Shown in pieces: positions 39,684 through 51,289 of a stretch of 64,000 bases of DNA. Location: positions 223,932 through 287,931 of the forward strand of contig PLWV01000017.1 of NCBI GenBank assembly GCA_003153155.1. Direction: 5' to 3'. A program made the position numbers and the translations under genes. Below the pieces are notes generated by a model. It searched no databases. It saw nothing but the letters and a program-made list of their open reading frames with translations, and had not been told where the DNA came from. The stretch's first letter is position 1; every line of letters begins with the position of its first letter. The DNA is from Gallionella sp. Lineage in GTDB: Bacteria > Pseudomonadota > Gammaproteobacteria > Burkholderiales > Gallionellaceae.

Positions 39684-40319
39684 TTATGGAACCGCCCCCA
39701 GCAGCGCGATCACTTCCTCATCGCTCACCTGCTGAAAAGACTGGTAGAACTGCCCCACCGCATAAAACATTTCCGGCGCGCTCAGACATACCACTTCATC
39801 GGCGTAGGATTTCACCTTTTCCAGCGTATCCGGTGGTGCCACCGGCACGGCGCAGATCAGTTTTTTCGGGGACTTGGCGCGCAGCGCGTGCAGCGCGGCG
39901 ATCATGGTGGAGCCGGTGGCCAGGCCATCGTCCACCACGATGACGATGCGCCCCGCCGGGTCGAGCGGCGGGCGTATCGGGGTATAGCTGGCACGCCGCT
40001 CGCGCATCACCTTGAGTTGCGCTTCCTTCTCGGCTTCGATGTATTGCGAACTGCCCCCCACCCGCCCGGCATAGTCGCCGAGATAGGTCCAGCCGGTTTC
40101 GTCCACCGAACCGATGGCGAATTCCGGGTTGCCCGGCGCGCGCAGTTTGCGCACCAGCACCACATCCACTTCGCCGCCCAGCGCATCAGCGATGATTTTG
40201 GCCATCGGCACCGCACCGCGCGGAATCGCCAGCACCAGCGGGTGCTGCCCGCGATATTGCGCAAGCGCATCCGCCAGCCGGCGCGCTGCATCTTCACGAT
40301 CACTAAACATCATGTTCAT
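39684..40319 (-). CDS. Phosphoribosyltransferase-domain protein
   Basis: AIPRGAVPMAKIIADAL; VIVVDDGLATGSTMIAAL PRPP loop. Confidence 0.88.
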   Translation of the reverse strand: MNMMFSDREDAARRLADALAQYRGQHPLVLAIPRGAVPMAKIIADALGGEVDVVLVRKLRAPGNPEFAIGSVDETGWTYLGDYAGRVGGSSQYIEAEKEAQLKVMRERRASYTPIRPPLDPAGRIVIVVDDGLATGSTMIAALHALRAKSPKKLICAVPVAPPDTLEKVKSYADEVVCLSAPEMFYAVGQFYQSFQQVSDEEVIALLGAVP

Positions 40320-40433
40320 CCCTCCTCAAGCCAGATATTCTTTTATACCCAATTTATCTTTCCACTTGCAGGAGCACAGCGGGAAATTATCGTTTCTACC
40401 CTCTCCCTAGCCCCCTGCAAGGGGGAGGGGACA

Positions 40434-40541
40434 TCATGTAGGTTGCTTCCGCTGCCGCCGCGCTTCAAACAGGCAGATGCCCGCACTCACAGAAACGTTC
40501 AAACTTTCCACGCTGCTCAGCATCGGGATGCGCACCAGTTC
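40434..40541 (-). pseudogene. 3'-terminal stump of rlmB
   Basis: Encodes [35 protein letters not shown], paralleling the RlmB C-terminus [34 protein letters not shown]. Confidence 0.85.
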
Positions 40542-40591
40542 AAAGTTCTGATGGCATTCAAAACATCGCGATCTAATATATTTTTAGCAAT

Positions 40592-40624
40592 AAAAAAGCG
40601 GGCTGATAATAGCCCGCTTTTAAA
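40592..40624. terminator. Rho-independent terminator of the ompA-like gene
   Basis: aaaaaagcgggctgataatagcccgctttt. Confidence 0.85.
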
Positions 40625-40639
40625 TAAAGAAAAACTAAA

Positions 40640-41638
40640 TTAGTTCGCTACACGTTCTACAGTGTTAATTTCTACACGGCGGTTTTGTGCACGACCTGCT
40701 ACAGTCTTATTATCGCCAATTGGCTTAGCAGAACCCTTACCTGCGGTAATAATATGTTTCGCGTCAACACCCTTTTTAACCAAATATGCCTTCACTGCTT
40801 CAGCACGTTTAGTTGACAACAGTTGGTTTGCTTTTTCTTTACCACGGTTGTCGGTATAGCCTTCAATCGTCAAATTTGCATCTTTATTCTTGGCTGCAAA
40901 ATCAACAATCATATCCAATTGCTTAGATGCAGACGGCCTCAACTTCGCAGAAGCATTAGCAAAGCTCGCACCTTCAATAGTGATAGGCTTGTCAGTAAAG
41001 ATTGTCTTCGGGGCAGGGACAAAAGCTGGTGTGGCAACAACCACTGGTGCAGGGACAGGAACCGGCTTAGCAACTTCCGGGGCGGGAGCAACGACTGGCT
41101 CTGGTTTTCTCATCACAACTGGTGCAACAACCGCTGGCGCAACGTAAGGTGCATCGAAGTAGTAGTTCACACCGACTGAAATGTTGTTATTCTTGTATTT
41201 TTGAGAATTAACAGTCTTGTTGTCAGAAGTCCACTCACCCGCAACACTCCATTGGGGGGCAAACTTATATTCAATTCCCAAGCCATCGTGCACACGGTTT
41301 CCAGGCCATGAACCAGTCACACCCAGTTTAGCGTAAGGCATGAATTTATTCATAGGGAAGCCCAGCTTCACATCGCCGCCATAATCTCTATAAGTTGCGG
41401 ATTTAGTATGCCAATCCACAAAACCGTCTACGCCTAACACCACCTTACCCATATCCCATCCCCAACCTGCTTCAACACCTGGATAGATTTTATTCGAAGT
41501 GGATTGAGTAGCCGGGCCACTTGTCTTGTTGTAGCCGATTTTGCCATCCAGATAGGCACCGCCGAATTCGATGGCTTGTGCGGCGGTCATGCTCAGCAGC
41601 GCGGCTGCCAAGGCAATTGCCATTGTGCTTTTTTTCAT
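40640..41638 (-). CDS. OmpA-family outer membrane protein (beta-barrel plus OmpA C-terminal domain)
   Basis: Signal peptide; NLTIEGYTDNRGKEKANQLLSTKRAEAVKAYLVKKGVDAKHIITAGKGSAKPIGDNKTVAGRAQNRRVEI. Confidence 0.9.
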   Translation of the reverse strand: MKKSTMAIALAAALLSMTAAQAIEFGGAYLDGKIGYNKTSGPATQSTSNKIYPGVEAGWGWDMGKVVLGVDGFVDWHTKSATYRDYGGDVKLGFPMNKFMPYAKLGVTGSWPGNRVHDGLGIEYKFAPQWSVAGEWTSDNKTVNSQKYKNNNISVGVNYYFDAPYVAPAVVAPVVMRKPEPVVAPAPEVAKPVPVPAPVVVATPAFVPAPKTIFTDKPITIEGASFANASAKLRPSASKQLDMIVDFAAKNKDANLTIEGYTDNRGKEKANQLLSTKRAEAVKAYLVKKGVDAKHIITAGKGSAKPIGDNKTVAGRAQNRRVEINTVERVAN

Positions 41639-41762
41639 TGTTACTCCCTTTCCTTTATAGAAACTAATTTAAGTGCCATCGCACCAACCTGATCCGACAT
41701 ATTGTAAGCGGATTATACACAGCAAACGTGATTGTAGTTCAGTTGTTGCAAAAATACAACGC

Positions 41763-42503
41763 TCAAAACCAAGCGCGCTGACGTCTCGCCTCAAACAAAC
41801 AGATACCGGCACTCACCGAAACATTCAAACTTTCCACGCTGCCCAGCATCGGAATGCGCACCAGTTCGTCGCAGGTCTCGCGCGTCAGGCGGCGCAGCCC
41901 TTCGCCTTCCGCGCCCAGCACCCAGGCCAAAGCGCTTTTGTGTTTGAAGCCGTTCAAATCCTGCTCGGCCTCGCCCGCCGCGCCGACCACCCAGATGTCG
42001 CGTTCTTTCAATTCGCGCAGGGTGCGCGCGAGGTTTGTTACCGTAATGTAGGGGACAGTTTCCGCCGCACCGCAGGCAACCTTTTCCACCGTTGCGGTGA
42101 TGCCCACCGCGCGGTCTTTCGGGGCGATCACCGCGTGCACGCCAAACGCATCGGCACTGCGCAAACATGCACCCAAATTATGCGGGTCTTGCACGCCGTC
42201 CAGCACCAGCAGTAACGGCGGTTCGCCGAGGGTATCCAGCACATCTTCCAGATGTTGCACTCGCTGCGCTGCGTCGACGCGCGCAGCCACTCCCTGATGA
42301 CGCGCATTGCCCGCCATGCCATCCAGGCGCGCCGCCTCTATCGGGATGATGCGCACGCCATTGGTTTCGGCGAGCTTGATCAGGTCGCGCATACGCGGAT
42401 CCTGGCGTTGCGCTTGCAGATAGATTTCCAGCACACCATCGGGATTCTGACGGATACGCGAGGTCACGGCATGAAAGCCGTAGATCAGGCGCAGATCAGC
42501 CAT
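41763..42503 (-). CDS. rlmB: 23S rRNA (guanosine-2'-O-)-methyltransferase RlmB
   Basis: [79 protein letters not shown]. Confidence 0.94.
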   Translation of the reverse strand: MADLRLIYGFHAVTSRIRQNPDGVLEIYLQAQRQDPRMRDLIKLAETNGVRIIPIEAARLDGMAGNARHQGVAARVDAAQRVQHLEDVLDTLGEPPLLLVLDGVQDPHNLGACLRSADAFGVHAVIAPKDRAVGITATVEKVACGAAETVPYITVTNLARTLRELKERDIWVVGAAGEAEQDLNGFKHKSALAWVLGAEGEGLRRLTRETCDELVRIPMLGSVESLNVSVSAGICLFEARRQRAWF

Positions 42504-44787
42504 GGCGTTTCTTTTCGCGTTTCTTTTCGTGTTTCATTTCTGGGGCGGGTTTTTTGGCAGCCTTGGTTGCGCGACCCTTGGTTGCGTGGCCGTGCTCGGC
42601 AGCCCCGTGTCCAGAAGCATCGATCAACTCATTCAACACGAAGTCGACCTTGGTGCTTTCCATATCCACTTTAACCACGCGCACTTGCACGCGGTCACCG
42701 AGACGATAGCGTTGCCCGGTTCGCTCGCCGAGCAATTGATGTTTGGCGGCATCAAATTGGAAATAATCCTTGCCAAGTTCGGATATATGCACCAACCCTT
42801 CGACATACAAATCGTCCAGCGACACGAACATGCCAAAACTGGTGACCGACGAGACTGTGCCGGTGAACACGCTGCCCAAATGGTCGCGCATGTAGAAACA
42901 TTTCAACCAGGCCTCGACATCGCGCGTGGCATCGTCGGCGCGGCGTTCGGTCATCGAGCAATGCGCGCCCAGTTCGCTCCATTTCTGCGCAGGCGTATAT
43001 TTTTTGCCTTGCAGCACCGCCTTGATGGCGCGATGCACCAGCAGATCCGGGTAGCGGCGTATCGGCGATGTGAAGTGGGTGTAAGCGTCGTAACCCAAAC
43101 CGAAGTGCCCGATGTTCTCCGGCTCATACTTGGCCTGGCGCAACGAACGCAACATCACCATTTGCAGCAACCCGGCATCGGGACGGCCTTTGATGCGCTT
43201 GAGCAGCTTGGAATAATCGGCTGCCTGCGGATCATCTTCACCCGTCAGTTGCAAACCGAATTCCTTCATGAATTCACGCAGCGCTTCCAGCTTCTCCGGT
43301 GTCGGCCCCTGGTGGATGCGATACAGCACGGTGTGCTGATGCTCTTGCAAGTAACCTGCCGCGCACACGTTCGCCGCCAGCATGCACTCTTCGATCAGTT
43401 TATGCGCGTCATTGCGCACTACCGGCACGATGCGTTCGATCTTGCCCTGGTCGGTGAAGATCATCTGTGTCTCGACCGTCTCGAAGTCGATCGCGCCGCG
43501 CTTCTCACGCGCTTTTAACAACTTCTGAAACAACGCATAGAGATGTTGCAGATGCGGCACGATGGCAACGTTGCTGCTGGCCAACTCGCCATCCGGCTCG
43601 GCCAGCATTTCCGCGACCTGCGTGTAAGTCAGCCGCGCTTGCGAATGCATCACCGATGGATAGAAGCGATATTTTTCGATATCTCCGCTGCTGCTGATAT
43701 GCATGTCGCACACCATGCACAGCCGGTCCACACGCGGATTCAAGGAACACAGCCCGTTGGACAATTCTTCCGGCAACATCGGAATCACGCGGCGCGGAAA
43801 GTACACCGAGTTGCCGCGCAATATCGCCTCGCGATCCAGCGCGTCACCGGTTTGCACATAGTGGCTGACATCGGCGATCGCCACCACCAGCCGGTAGCCG
43901 CCTTTTTCCGGCGCGCAATACACCGCATCATCGAAGTCACGTGCGGTCTCGCCGTCGATGGTGACCAGCGGCAGGTTGCGGATGTCTTCACGCCCCGCCC
44001 AGTCTGCGGCAGCAACCACCGGAGAAATCTGCTTGGCCTGTCTTTCCACATCCTTGGGAAACTCATGCGGCAGATCATGCTTGCGCAACGCGATCTCGAT
44101 CTCCATACCGGGATCGGCATAGTTTCCCAACACCTCGGTGATGCGACCGATCGGCTGCGCGTGTTTGTCGGGTTGTTGCAAAATCTCCAGCATCACCACT
44201 TGTCCTGCTTTAGCTGCGCCGGATTGGCCGGGAGCGACCAGGATGTCCTGGGTGATACGGCGGTTTTCAGCCACCACAAACTGGATGCCATGCTCTTCGA
44301 ACAGGCGGCCGACCACGCGATTGTTGGCGCGCTCCAACACCTCGATAATCTTGGCTTCCGGTCGACCGCGCCTGTCCACACCAGATTGCCGCACCATCAC
44401 CACGTCGCCATGCAATACCTGGTGCATTTCCTTCTCGCTGAGGAACATATCCGGACTGCCGTCTTCAGGAATCAGGAAACCGAAACCATCAGGATGGCCC
44501 TGCACCTTGCCTTTGACCAGATCGAGCTTGTCCACCACGCAGATGTCACGTTTGCGATTGCGCATGATCTGCCCGTCGCGTTCCATCGCGCGCAGGCGGC
44601 GAGAAAATAAATCTTCCTCGTGGGTTTCAATCTGCAATAGTTGCAGCAACTCCTCATCACTTACCGGAGCACCTTGCTCGGTGAGTATCTGCAAAATGAA
44701 TTCGCGGCTCGGCAGCGGTTTTTCGTATTGCTCGCGTTCGCGTTCCAGGAATGGGTCTTGCAGACGCAAGTTCTTTTTATTTTTCAT
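42496..44787 (-). CDS. rnr: Ribonuclease R
   Basis: [58 protein letters not shown]1 domain. Confidence 0.95.
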   Translation of the reverse strand: MKNKKNLRLQDPFLEREREQYEKPLPSREFILQILTEQGAPVSDEELLQLLQIETHEEDLFSRRLRAMERDGQIMRNRKRDICVVDKLDLVKGKVQGHPDGFGFLIPEDGSPDMFLSEKEMHQVLHGDVVMVRQSGVDRRGRPEAKIIEVLERANNRVVGRLFEEHGIQFVVAENRRITQDILVAPGQSGAAKAGQVVMLEILQQPDKHAQPIGRITEVLGNYADPGMEIEIALRKHDLPHEFPKDVERQAKQISPVVAAADWAGREDIRNLPLVTIDGETARDFDDAVYCAPEKGGYRLVVAIADVSHYVQTGDALDREAILRGNSVYFPRRVIPMLPEELSNGLCSLNPRVDRLCMVCDMHISSSGDIEKYRFYPSVMHSQARLTYTQVAEMLAEPDGELASSNVAIVPHLQHLYALFQKLLKAREKRGAIDFETVETQMIFTDQGKIERIVPVVRNDAHKLIEECMLAANVCAAGYLQEHQHTVLYRIHQGPTPEKLEALREFMKEFGLQLTGEDDPQAADYSKLLKRIKGRPDAGLLQMVMLRSLRQAKYEPENIGHFGLGYDAYTHFTSPIRRYPDLLVHRAIKAVLQGKKYTPAQKWSELGAHCSMTERRADDATRDVEAWLKCFYMRDHLGSVFTGTVSSVTSFGMFVSLDDLYVEGLVHISELGKDYFQFDAAKHQLLGERTGQRYRLGDRVQVRVVKVDMESTKVDFVLNELIDASGHGAAEHGHATKGRATKAAKKPAPEMKHEKKREKKRHG

Positions 44788-44836
44788 TGACAATGTATCC
44801 TTTAACAATTAAATTGCGCGCCTTCGGCAAATCTAA

Positions 44837-44921
44837 GCCCAGATGGCGGAATTGGTAGACGCGCACGGTTCAGGTCCGTGTGCCGCAAGGTGTGGAGGTT
44901 CGAGTCCTCTTCTGGGCACCA
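44837..44921 (+). tRNA. tRNA-Leu(CAG), CCA encoded
   Basis: gcccagatggcggaattggtagacgcgcacggttCAGgtccgtgtgccgcaaggtgtggaggttcgagtcctcttctgggcacca; cloverleaf with long variable arm. Confidence 0.93.
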
Positions 44922-44968
44922 GTACAAAACATGGCTCGCGCTAGCGGGCCATTTTCATTTTCAAACAT

Positions 44969-45092
44969 ATTCCAATTCTATTTCGAAGGTCAAACAAGGC
45001 GGCGACGAGCAAACGACGCAGACAGTGCTAATAGCACGGCAAGGAGTTTGCGAGGAAGCCAACGCAGTTTCACCGATGAAATGGGATTGGAA

Positions 45093-45093
<1 letters not shown>
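44969..45093. repeat. MITE-like element of about 125 bp with terminal inverted repeats
   Basis: ATTCCAATTCTATTTCG at left, reverse complement of right end ATTCCAATCCCATTTCA; right end abuts the purA stop. Confidence 0.55.
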
Positions 45094-46427
<1,334 letters not shown>

Positions 46428-47666
46428 TCAAAGCGCAACAACCTGCCAAACCCCATCGCGCAAAACCAATTCACGATCGCACTGCAACTCCCGGCGCAAT
46501 GTCACATCGCCAAGCAAATCCACCACCACCGCTTCACCCGCCGCGCGAAGTTGTGCGATCTTGTCGCGCAAAGCGGCATCATCGAGCGGGTGCCCCGTGA
46601 GACTTTTGGTCGGGCACCCGCCGGACAAAAGTTTTTCGTAGTGCGGCGCGCATACGCCTAACCTGGCTGCTTGCGGCGGCAACAGGCGATACAACTGGCG
46701 CAGGTCCATGCTGAATCCGGTCGCGGCGCGCGCCCGCCCGAAGCTCTTGCCGAGATCGTCGTAGCGTCCACCCAGCGCAATCGCGTCGTGGCTGCCGGCA
46801 TGGTAGGCGGCAAACACCATGCCGTTGTGATAGTGATAGCCGCGCAGATCGGCGAGGTCTATGCCCACGCTGGACACCAGCGGTTGCAACTTGCCGGAAA
46901 TGCTTTGCAAATCATCCAGTGCCGAACCGATTCCCGGATAATCCGGCAACAGCTTGCGCGCCTTCGCCAGCACATCAGCACAATTGCCATACAGTGTCGG
47001 CAGTGCCAGCAAAGCGTTGCGCAAGGTCGCATCCAGCGGTTTCGCCAAGGACTGCAAAGCCGCACTGTCCTTGCTTTGCAACGCGACGAATAATTCACTT
47101 TCGATATTCTTGTCGAGCTTGGCATGGCTCACCAGCGCGCGAAACACGTCAACATGACCGAGATCGAGATGCACGTCTTTGATGCCCAGCAAAGCCAGTG
47201 ATTGCAGCATCAACTGCTGAATTTCCAGATCGCTTTCCAAGCCGCCATGCCCATACAACTCGGCACCGATCTGCAGCAACTCACGGGTACGCGTCAGTCC
47301 CACCGGTTGGGTGTGCAACACGCTGCCGGCATAGCACAAGCGCGTCACACCTTGACGATTGAGCAGATGAGCATCGATGCGAGCCACTTGCGGGGTGATG
47401 TCGGCGCGCAATGCCAGGGTACGTCCGCTCAACTGATCGACCAGTTTGAAAGTGCGCAGATCCATGTCATCCGGGTGCCCGGCCAAAAGTTTTTCGGCGC
47501 TGCCATCGATCAACAACGATTCGGCATATTCCAGCAGCGGCGGTGCGACCAATTGATACCCCGACTTGCGCAACAGATCGAGGAATTGCGCCCGCATCCG
47601 CTCGATGCACCACGCCTCATCGGGCAGCATGTCTTCTACAAATTCGGGGAGCAACCAGTTTTGCAT
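46428..47666 (-). CDS. hisZ: ATP phosphoribosyltransferase regulatory subunit HisZ
   Basis: WLLPEFVEDMLPDEAWCIERMR; DLRTFKLVDQLSGRTLALRADITPQVARIDAHLLN; located between hflC and purA. Confidence 0.93.
   Translation of the reverse strand: MQNWLLPEFVEDMLPDEAWCIERMRAQFLDLLRKSGYQLVAPPLLEYAESLLIDGSAEKLLAGHPDDMDLRTFKLVDQLSGRTLALRADITPQVARIDAHLLNRQGVTRLCYAGSVLHTQPVGLTRTRELLQIGAELYGHGGLESDLEIQQLMLQSLALLGIKDVHLDLGHVDVFRALVSHAKLDKNIESELFVALQSKDSAALQSLAKPLDATLRNALLALPTLYGNCADVLAKARKLLPDYPGIGSALDDLQSISGKLQPLVSSVGIDLADLRGYHYHNGMVFAAYHAGSHDAIALGGRYDDLGKSFGRARAATGFSMDLRQLYRLLPPQAARLGVCAPHYEKLLSGGCPTKSLTGHPLDDAALRDKIAQLRAAGEAVVVDLLGDVTLRRELQCDRELVLRDGVWQVVAL
46588..46642. repeat. Dispersed GHP repeat, compound copy inside hisZ
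   Basis: Minus strand acgaaaaacttttgtccggcgggtgcccgaccaaaagtctcacggggcacccgctcg. Confidence 0.8.
47468..47500. repeat. Dispersed GHP repeat inside hisZ
   Basis: Minus strand ccgaaaaacttttggccgggcacccggatg. Confidence 0.8.
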
Positions 47667-47699
47667 CAGGGAATCTCTATAAATTCATTTTCCGGGCGA

Positions 47700-47755
47700 A
47701 TCCACCCGCAAGGAGTAGGCCGGTGGGTGCCCCGCTGCTGCGCAGCGACCCTAAC
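47700..47755. repeat. Dispersed repeat shared with 12334-12393
   Basis: cacccgcaaggagtaggccggtgggtgccccgctgctgcgcagcgaccct versus cacccgcaaggggtacgccggtgggttccccgctgctgcgcagcgaccct. Confidence 0.88.
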
Positions 47756-47868
47756 GCTCGCGGCGTCGCGTGCTCGCTCATGCCTCGTCTATCAATCTGA
47801 TATGCCTCGTCATTCGCTGCGCGGCTCCTTGCGCTTCATCCCGCAAAAGTGAATTTTAGAGGTTCCCA

Positions 47869-48054
47869 TCATTTGATCCAATACAGCAACAGCAGGCCGG
47901 CCAGCATCGCGCTGAAGCCGACGAAGCGCAATTGACCATCCGACAGCGTCACCAGCTTGCGGAAAGCTTCGCGCCACAATTCAGGCAACACGAAGGGCAT
48001 CATTCCCTCAATCACCAGCATCATCGCCAAACCAAGCAGCCAATAATCGAGCAC
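47869..48054 (-). CDS. DUF2065-family membrane protein
   Basis: MLDYWLLGLAMMLVIEGMMPFVLPELWREAFRKLVTLSDGQLRFVGFSAMLAGLLLLYWIK. Confidence 0.85.
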   Translation of the reverse strand: MLDYWLLGLAMMLVIEGMMPFVLPELWREAFRKLVTLSDGQLRFVGFSAMLAGLLLLYWIK

Positions 48055-48055
48055 A

Positions 48056-48934
48056 CTATTTACCAGCCTTGCTTGGGGTTTTCAGATATTTAAAGAAAGC
48101 TGAACTGGGATCAAGCACCATCACGTCGCTCTTGTTCTTGAAGCTCTGTTTGTAGGCTTCCAGACTGCGGTAAAACGCATAGAACTCTGCATTACGACCA
48201 AATGAAGCCGCATACAAAGCGGTAGCCCTGGCGTCGCCCTCGCCTTTGGTTTTCTGCGCTTCGCGATAAGCCTCAGCCAAAATCACTTGGCGTTGTTTGT
48301 CAGCATTGGCCTTGATTTTTTCGCCCTCGGCCGCACCGGAAGCACGCAATTCATTGGCCACACGCTTACGCTCGGCATCCATACGGCGATATACCGAGTC
48401 GCTGATCTCCAACGGGAAATCCACTCGTTTGAGGCGTACGTCCAGCACTTGCACACCTATTTTGCGTGCATCGCTGTCGGTCTTTTCGCGCAACACGGTC
48501 ATGATTTGTTCGCGTTCGCCGGATACCACCTCGTGGATGGTGCGCTTGCCGAATTCCTCGCGCATACTGGAATTGACCGTTTGCATCAAACGCGTTACAG
48601 CGCGCATTTCATCGCCGCCGACGCTGATGTAATACTGCTTTACATCCACGATGCGCCATTTGACAAAGGAATCCACCATCACGTTTTTCTTTTCCGCCGT
48701 GATGAAACGCTCAGGCTCCCCGGTATCCAGCGTGAGGATGCGCGAATCAAAGAAGCGCACGTTTTGCATCAGCGGCACCTTGAAATACAGACCCGGTTCG
48801 GTTTTGACACTGACCACTTCGCCCAACTGGAACACAATCGCATTCTGGCGCTGATCCACCACGAACACACTCATGCTCAGCAGGATTAACGCAACGGCCG
48901 CGCCGATCAGTACGTTGCCAATATTCTTTTTCAT
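48056..48934 (-). CDS. hflC: Protease modulator HflC
   Basis: SPFH/Band7 protein; order hflX-hflK-hflC. Confidence 0.95.
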   Translation of the reverse strand: MKKNIGNVLIGAAVALILLSMSVFVVDQRQNAIVFQLGEVVSVKTEPGLYFKVPLMQNVRFFDSRILTLDTGEPERFITAEKKNVMVDSFVKWRIVDVKQYYISVGGDEMRAVTRLMQTVNSSMREEFGKRTIHEVVSGEREQIMTVLREKTDSDARKIGVQVLDVRLKRVDFPLEISDSVYRRMDAERKRVANELRASGAAEGEKIKANADKQRQVILAEAYREAQKTKGEGDARATALYAASFGRNAEFYAFYRSLEAYKQSFKNKSDVMVLDPSSAFFKYLKTPSKAGK

Positions 48935-50124
48935 TAGCGTGCCTCCCGATCGCGGCTTAGCAGCGAATCACGTGCGCGCTGTGCTGCAGTGTTGTCATTT
49001 CCCTGTGTTGTAACAGGTGCGGTATCGACTTTCGCAGCAGGCTGCACATCTGTTTCCATGCTGCCGGCACGACTGGTTTCGATCAATTTATCCAGCGGCA
49101 AATACAACAAGCTGTTGCCGTTCTTTTGATCGACCATCACCTTGCTGATATTGCCCATCACCTGTTGCATCATGTCCAAATACATGCGCTCACGTGTGAC
49201 GGAAGGAGCTTTTTCATATTCCACCAATATTTGCTTGAAGCGACTGGCATCACCTTCGGCATTGGCGATCACACTTTGCTTGTAGCCTTGCGATTCTTGT
49301 ATCAAACGTGCCGCCGCACCGCTTGCACGCGGTATCACGTCATTGGCATAAGCCTGGCCTTCGTTCTTTTGCCGTTCGCGATCCTGCCCGGCTTTCACCG
49401 CATCATCGAAAGCAGCCTGCACTTGTTCGGGCGGTTGCGCGTTCTGCATGGTCAACTTGCTGATCAGGATGCCGGACTTGTAGCGATTCAGAATATCCTG
49501 CATCAACTTGGTCGCAGCGGCAGCCACTTGCTCGCGGCCTTCATAGAGCACATAGTCCATCTTGCTCTTGCCGACCACCTCGCGAATCGCGGTTTCCGCC
49601 GCTTGACGCACGTTCTCGTCGGGCATGCGGTTGTTGAACAGATATTCGCTCGGATCGCTCAGGAAGTACTGCACCGCAAACTGGATGTCGATGATGTTTT
49701 CGTCGTCGGTCAGCATCAACGACTCCTTGATGATCTTGTTCTTGACGTTATCGCGATAACCCACTTCTACGGTACGAACCTGGCTCAAATTGACGATTTC
49801 CACGGCCTCGATCGGGAACGGCAAATGCCAACGCGGACCGGGCTGGGTCGTTTCGACCAACTTGCCAAAACGCAACACCACGCCGCGCTGACTGGCATCC
49901 ACAATATAAAAGCCACTGCCCACCCAGATCAACACAACAATCGCAGCAATTAAGCCCATACCGCCGGCAAAACCTTTCATCGGTGCGCCGTTGCCAGGTT
50001 TGCCAGCCCCGCCCTTGCCGCCCATCAAGGAAGACACTTTTGCATTGAGCTTGCGCAACAACGCTTCCAGATCAGGCGGGCCGCCGTTGTTCTTATTACC
50101 CCATTGCGGATCATTCAATCCCAT
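48934..50124 (-). CDS. hflK: Protease modulator HflK
   Basis: SPFH/Band7; MGLNDPQWGNKNNGGPPDLEALLRKL N-terminus. Confidence 0.95.
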   Translation of the reverse strand: MGLNDPQWGNKNNGGPPDLEALLRKLNAKVSSLMGGKGGAGKPGNGAPMKGFAGGMGLIAAIVVLIWVGSGFYIVDASQRGVVLRFGKLVETTQPGPRWHLPFPIEAVEIVNLSQVRTVEVGYRDNVKNKIIKESLMLTDDENIIDIQFAVQYFLSDPSEYLFNNRMPDENVRQAAETAIREVVGKSKMDYVLYEGREQVAAAATKLMQDILNRYKSGILISKLTMQNAQPPEQVQAAFDDAVKAGQDRERQKNEGQAYANDVIPRASGAAARLIQESQGYKQSVIANAEGDASRFKQILVEYEKAPSVTRERMYLDMMQQVMGNISKVMVDQKNGNSLLYLPLDKLIETSRAGSMETDVQPAAKVDTAPVTTQGNDNTAAQRARDSLLSRDREAR

Positions 50125-51289
50125 ATTCGTCACTCGCTTGATTAATTTGATTCTCAACTACTGCGGAGGCTTGGCGCGTGGTCTTGGCTTCCATCAAGGC
50201 CAGCCGCAATCCATCCAAACCCGCGCCACTTTTGGCACTCAGAAAAACGCGAACGATTCTACCATAATCGTCGCGCTGCACGCTGGGCGGCACATCCTGC
50301 AAGTCGATCTTATTGAACACCAAAACCTGCGGAATGTCCGCCGCACCGATTTCAGTCAACACTTTATTCACCTCGGCAATCTGATCGTCGCGATTGGCAT
50401 TATTGGCATCCACCACATGCAGCAGCAAATCAGCCTGAATCGTCTCTTCCAGCGTGCTGCGAAACGCAGCGATCAACGAGTGCGGCAGATGACGGATGAA
50501 ACCGACGGTGTCCGACACCACGATCTCGCCCGACTCTTCAGTGAACATGCGGCGCGAGGTGGTATCCAGCGTGGCGAACAATTGGTCGGCCACATAGACG
50601 TTAGCACGGGTCAGCTTGTTAAACAGCGTGGACTTGCCCGCATTGGTATAACCCACGATGGATACCGACAGCACATCGTGGCGATTGCGCGCGCGGCGCT
50701 GTACCACACGTTGATGCTTGAGCTTTTCCAGGCGTTCTTTCAACAGATGAACGCGTTTATCCATCTTGCGCCTATCCAGTTCCAGCTTGGTTTCACCGGG
50801 GCCACGCGCACCCACCGCGAATTTTTGCTGTCCCATGTCGGCGCCCTGCCCGACCAGACGCGCAGCGAGATACTTGAGTTGCGCCAACTCCACCTGAACC
50901 TTGCCTTCATGGCTTTGCGCACGCTGCGCAAAAATATCCAGGATCAACATGGTCCGGTCGATCACGCGTGTATTCAGCTTGGTGGTCAGGTTACGCATCT
51001 GCGCGGGGGAAAGGTCATGATTGAAGATGACCAGCGGGACTTCCAATCGTTCTACGAGCTCAGCGATTTCCTGCACCTTGCCGCTACCCGCGAACAACGC
51101 CGCGTCTGGACGTTGCCGCTTGGCTTCAACGACAGCCAAGGTGCGCACACCAGCGGTTTCGGCCAGCAAACGCAACTCGTCTAAACTCTCACTGTGGTCG
51201 CTGTCGCCGAAATCAATACTAACCAGGACTGCGGCCTCAGACGGGTGCCCGGACAATAGCTTTTTGTCGTCGGCAGACTTTTGCTGCAT
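50111..51289 (-). CDS. hflX: GTPase HflX
   Basis: SIVGYTNAGKSTLFNKLT; DTVGFIRHLPHSLIAAFRSTLEE; VFNKIDL. Confidence 0.96.
   Translation of the reverse strand: MQQKSADDKKLLSGHPSEAAVLVSIDFGDSDHSESLDELRLLAETAGVRTLAVVEAKRQRPDAALFAGSGKVQEIAELVERLEVPLVIFNHDLSPAQMRNLTTKLNTRVIDRTMLILDIFAQRAQSHEGKVQVELAQLKYLAARLVGQGADMGQQKFAVGARGPGETKLELDRRKMDKRVHLLKERLEKLKHQRVVQRRARNRHDVLSVSIVGYTNAGKSTLFNKLTRANVYVADQLFATLDTTSRRMFTEESGEIVVSDTVGFIRHLPHSLIAAFRSTLEETIQADLLLHVVDANNANRDDQIAEVNKVLTEIGAADIPQVLVFNKIDLQDVPPSVQRDDYGRIVRVFLSAKSGAGLDGLRLALMEAKTTRQASAVVENQINQASDEYGIE
51238..51268. repeat. Dispersed GHP repeat inside the 5' end of hflX
   Basis: Minus strand gacaaaaagctattgtccgggcacccgtctgag. Confidence 0.8.

Noticed and set aside
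42502-44610. 338-aa and 355-aa ORFs on + strand
   Set aside because: Antisense shadows of rnr; no domain content.
47756-47850. Possible small gene between hisZ and the DUF2065 gene
   Set aside because: Region is repeat-like and low in coding signal (gcgtcgcgtgctcgctcatgcctcg...); no RBS-supported ORF.
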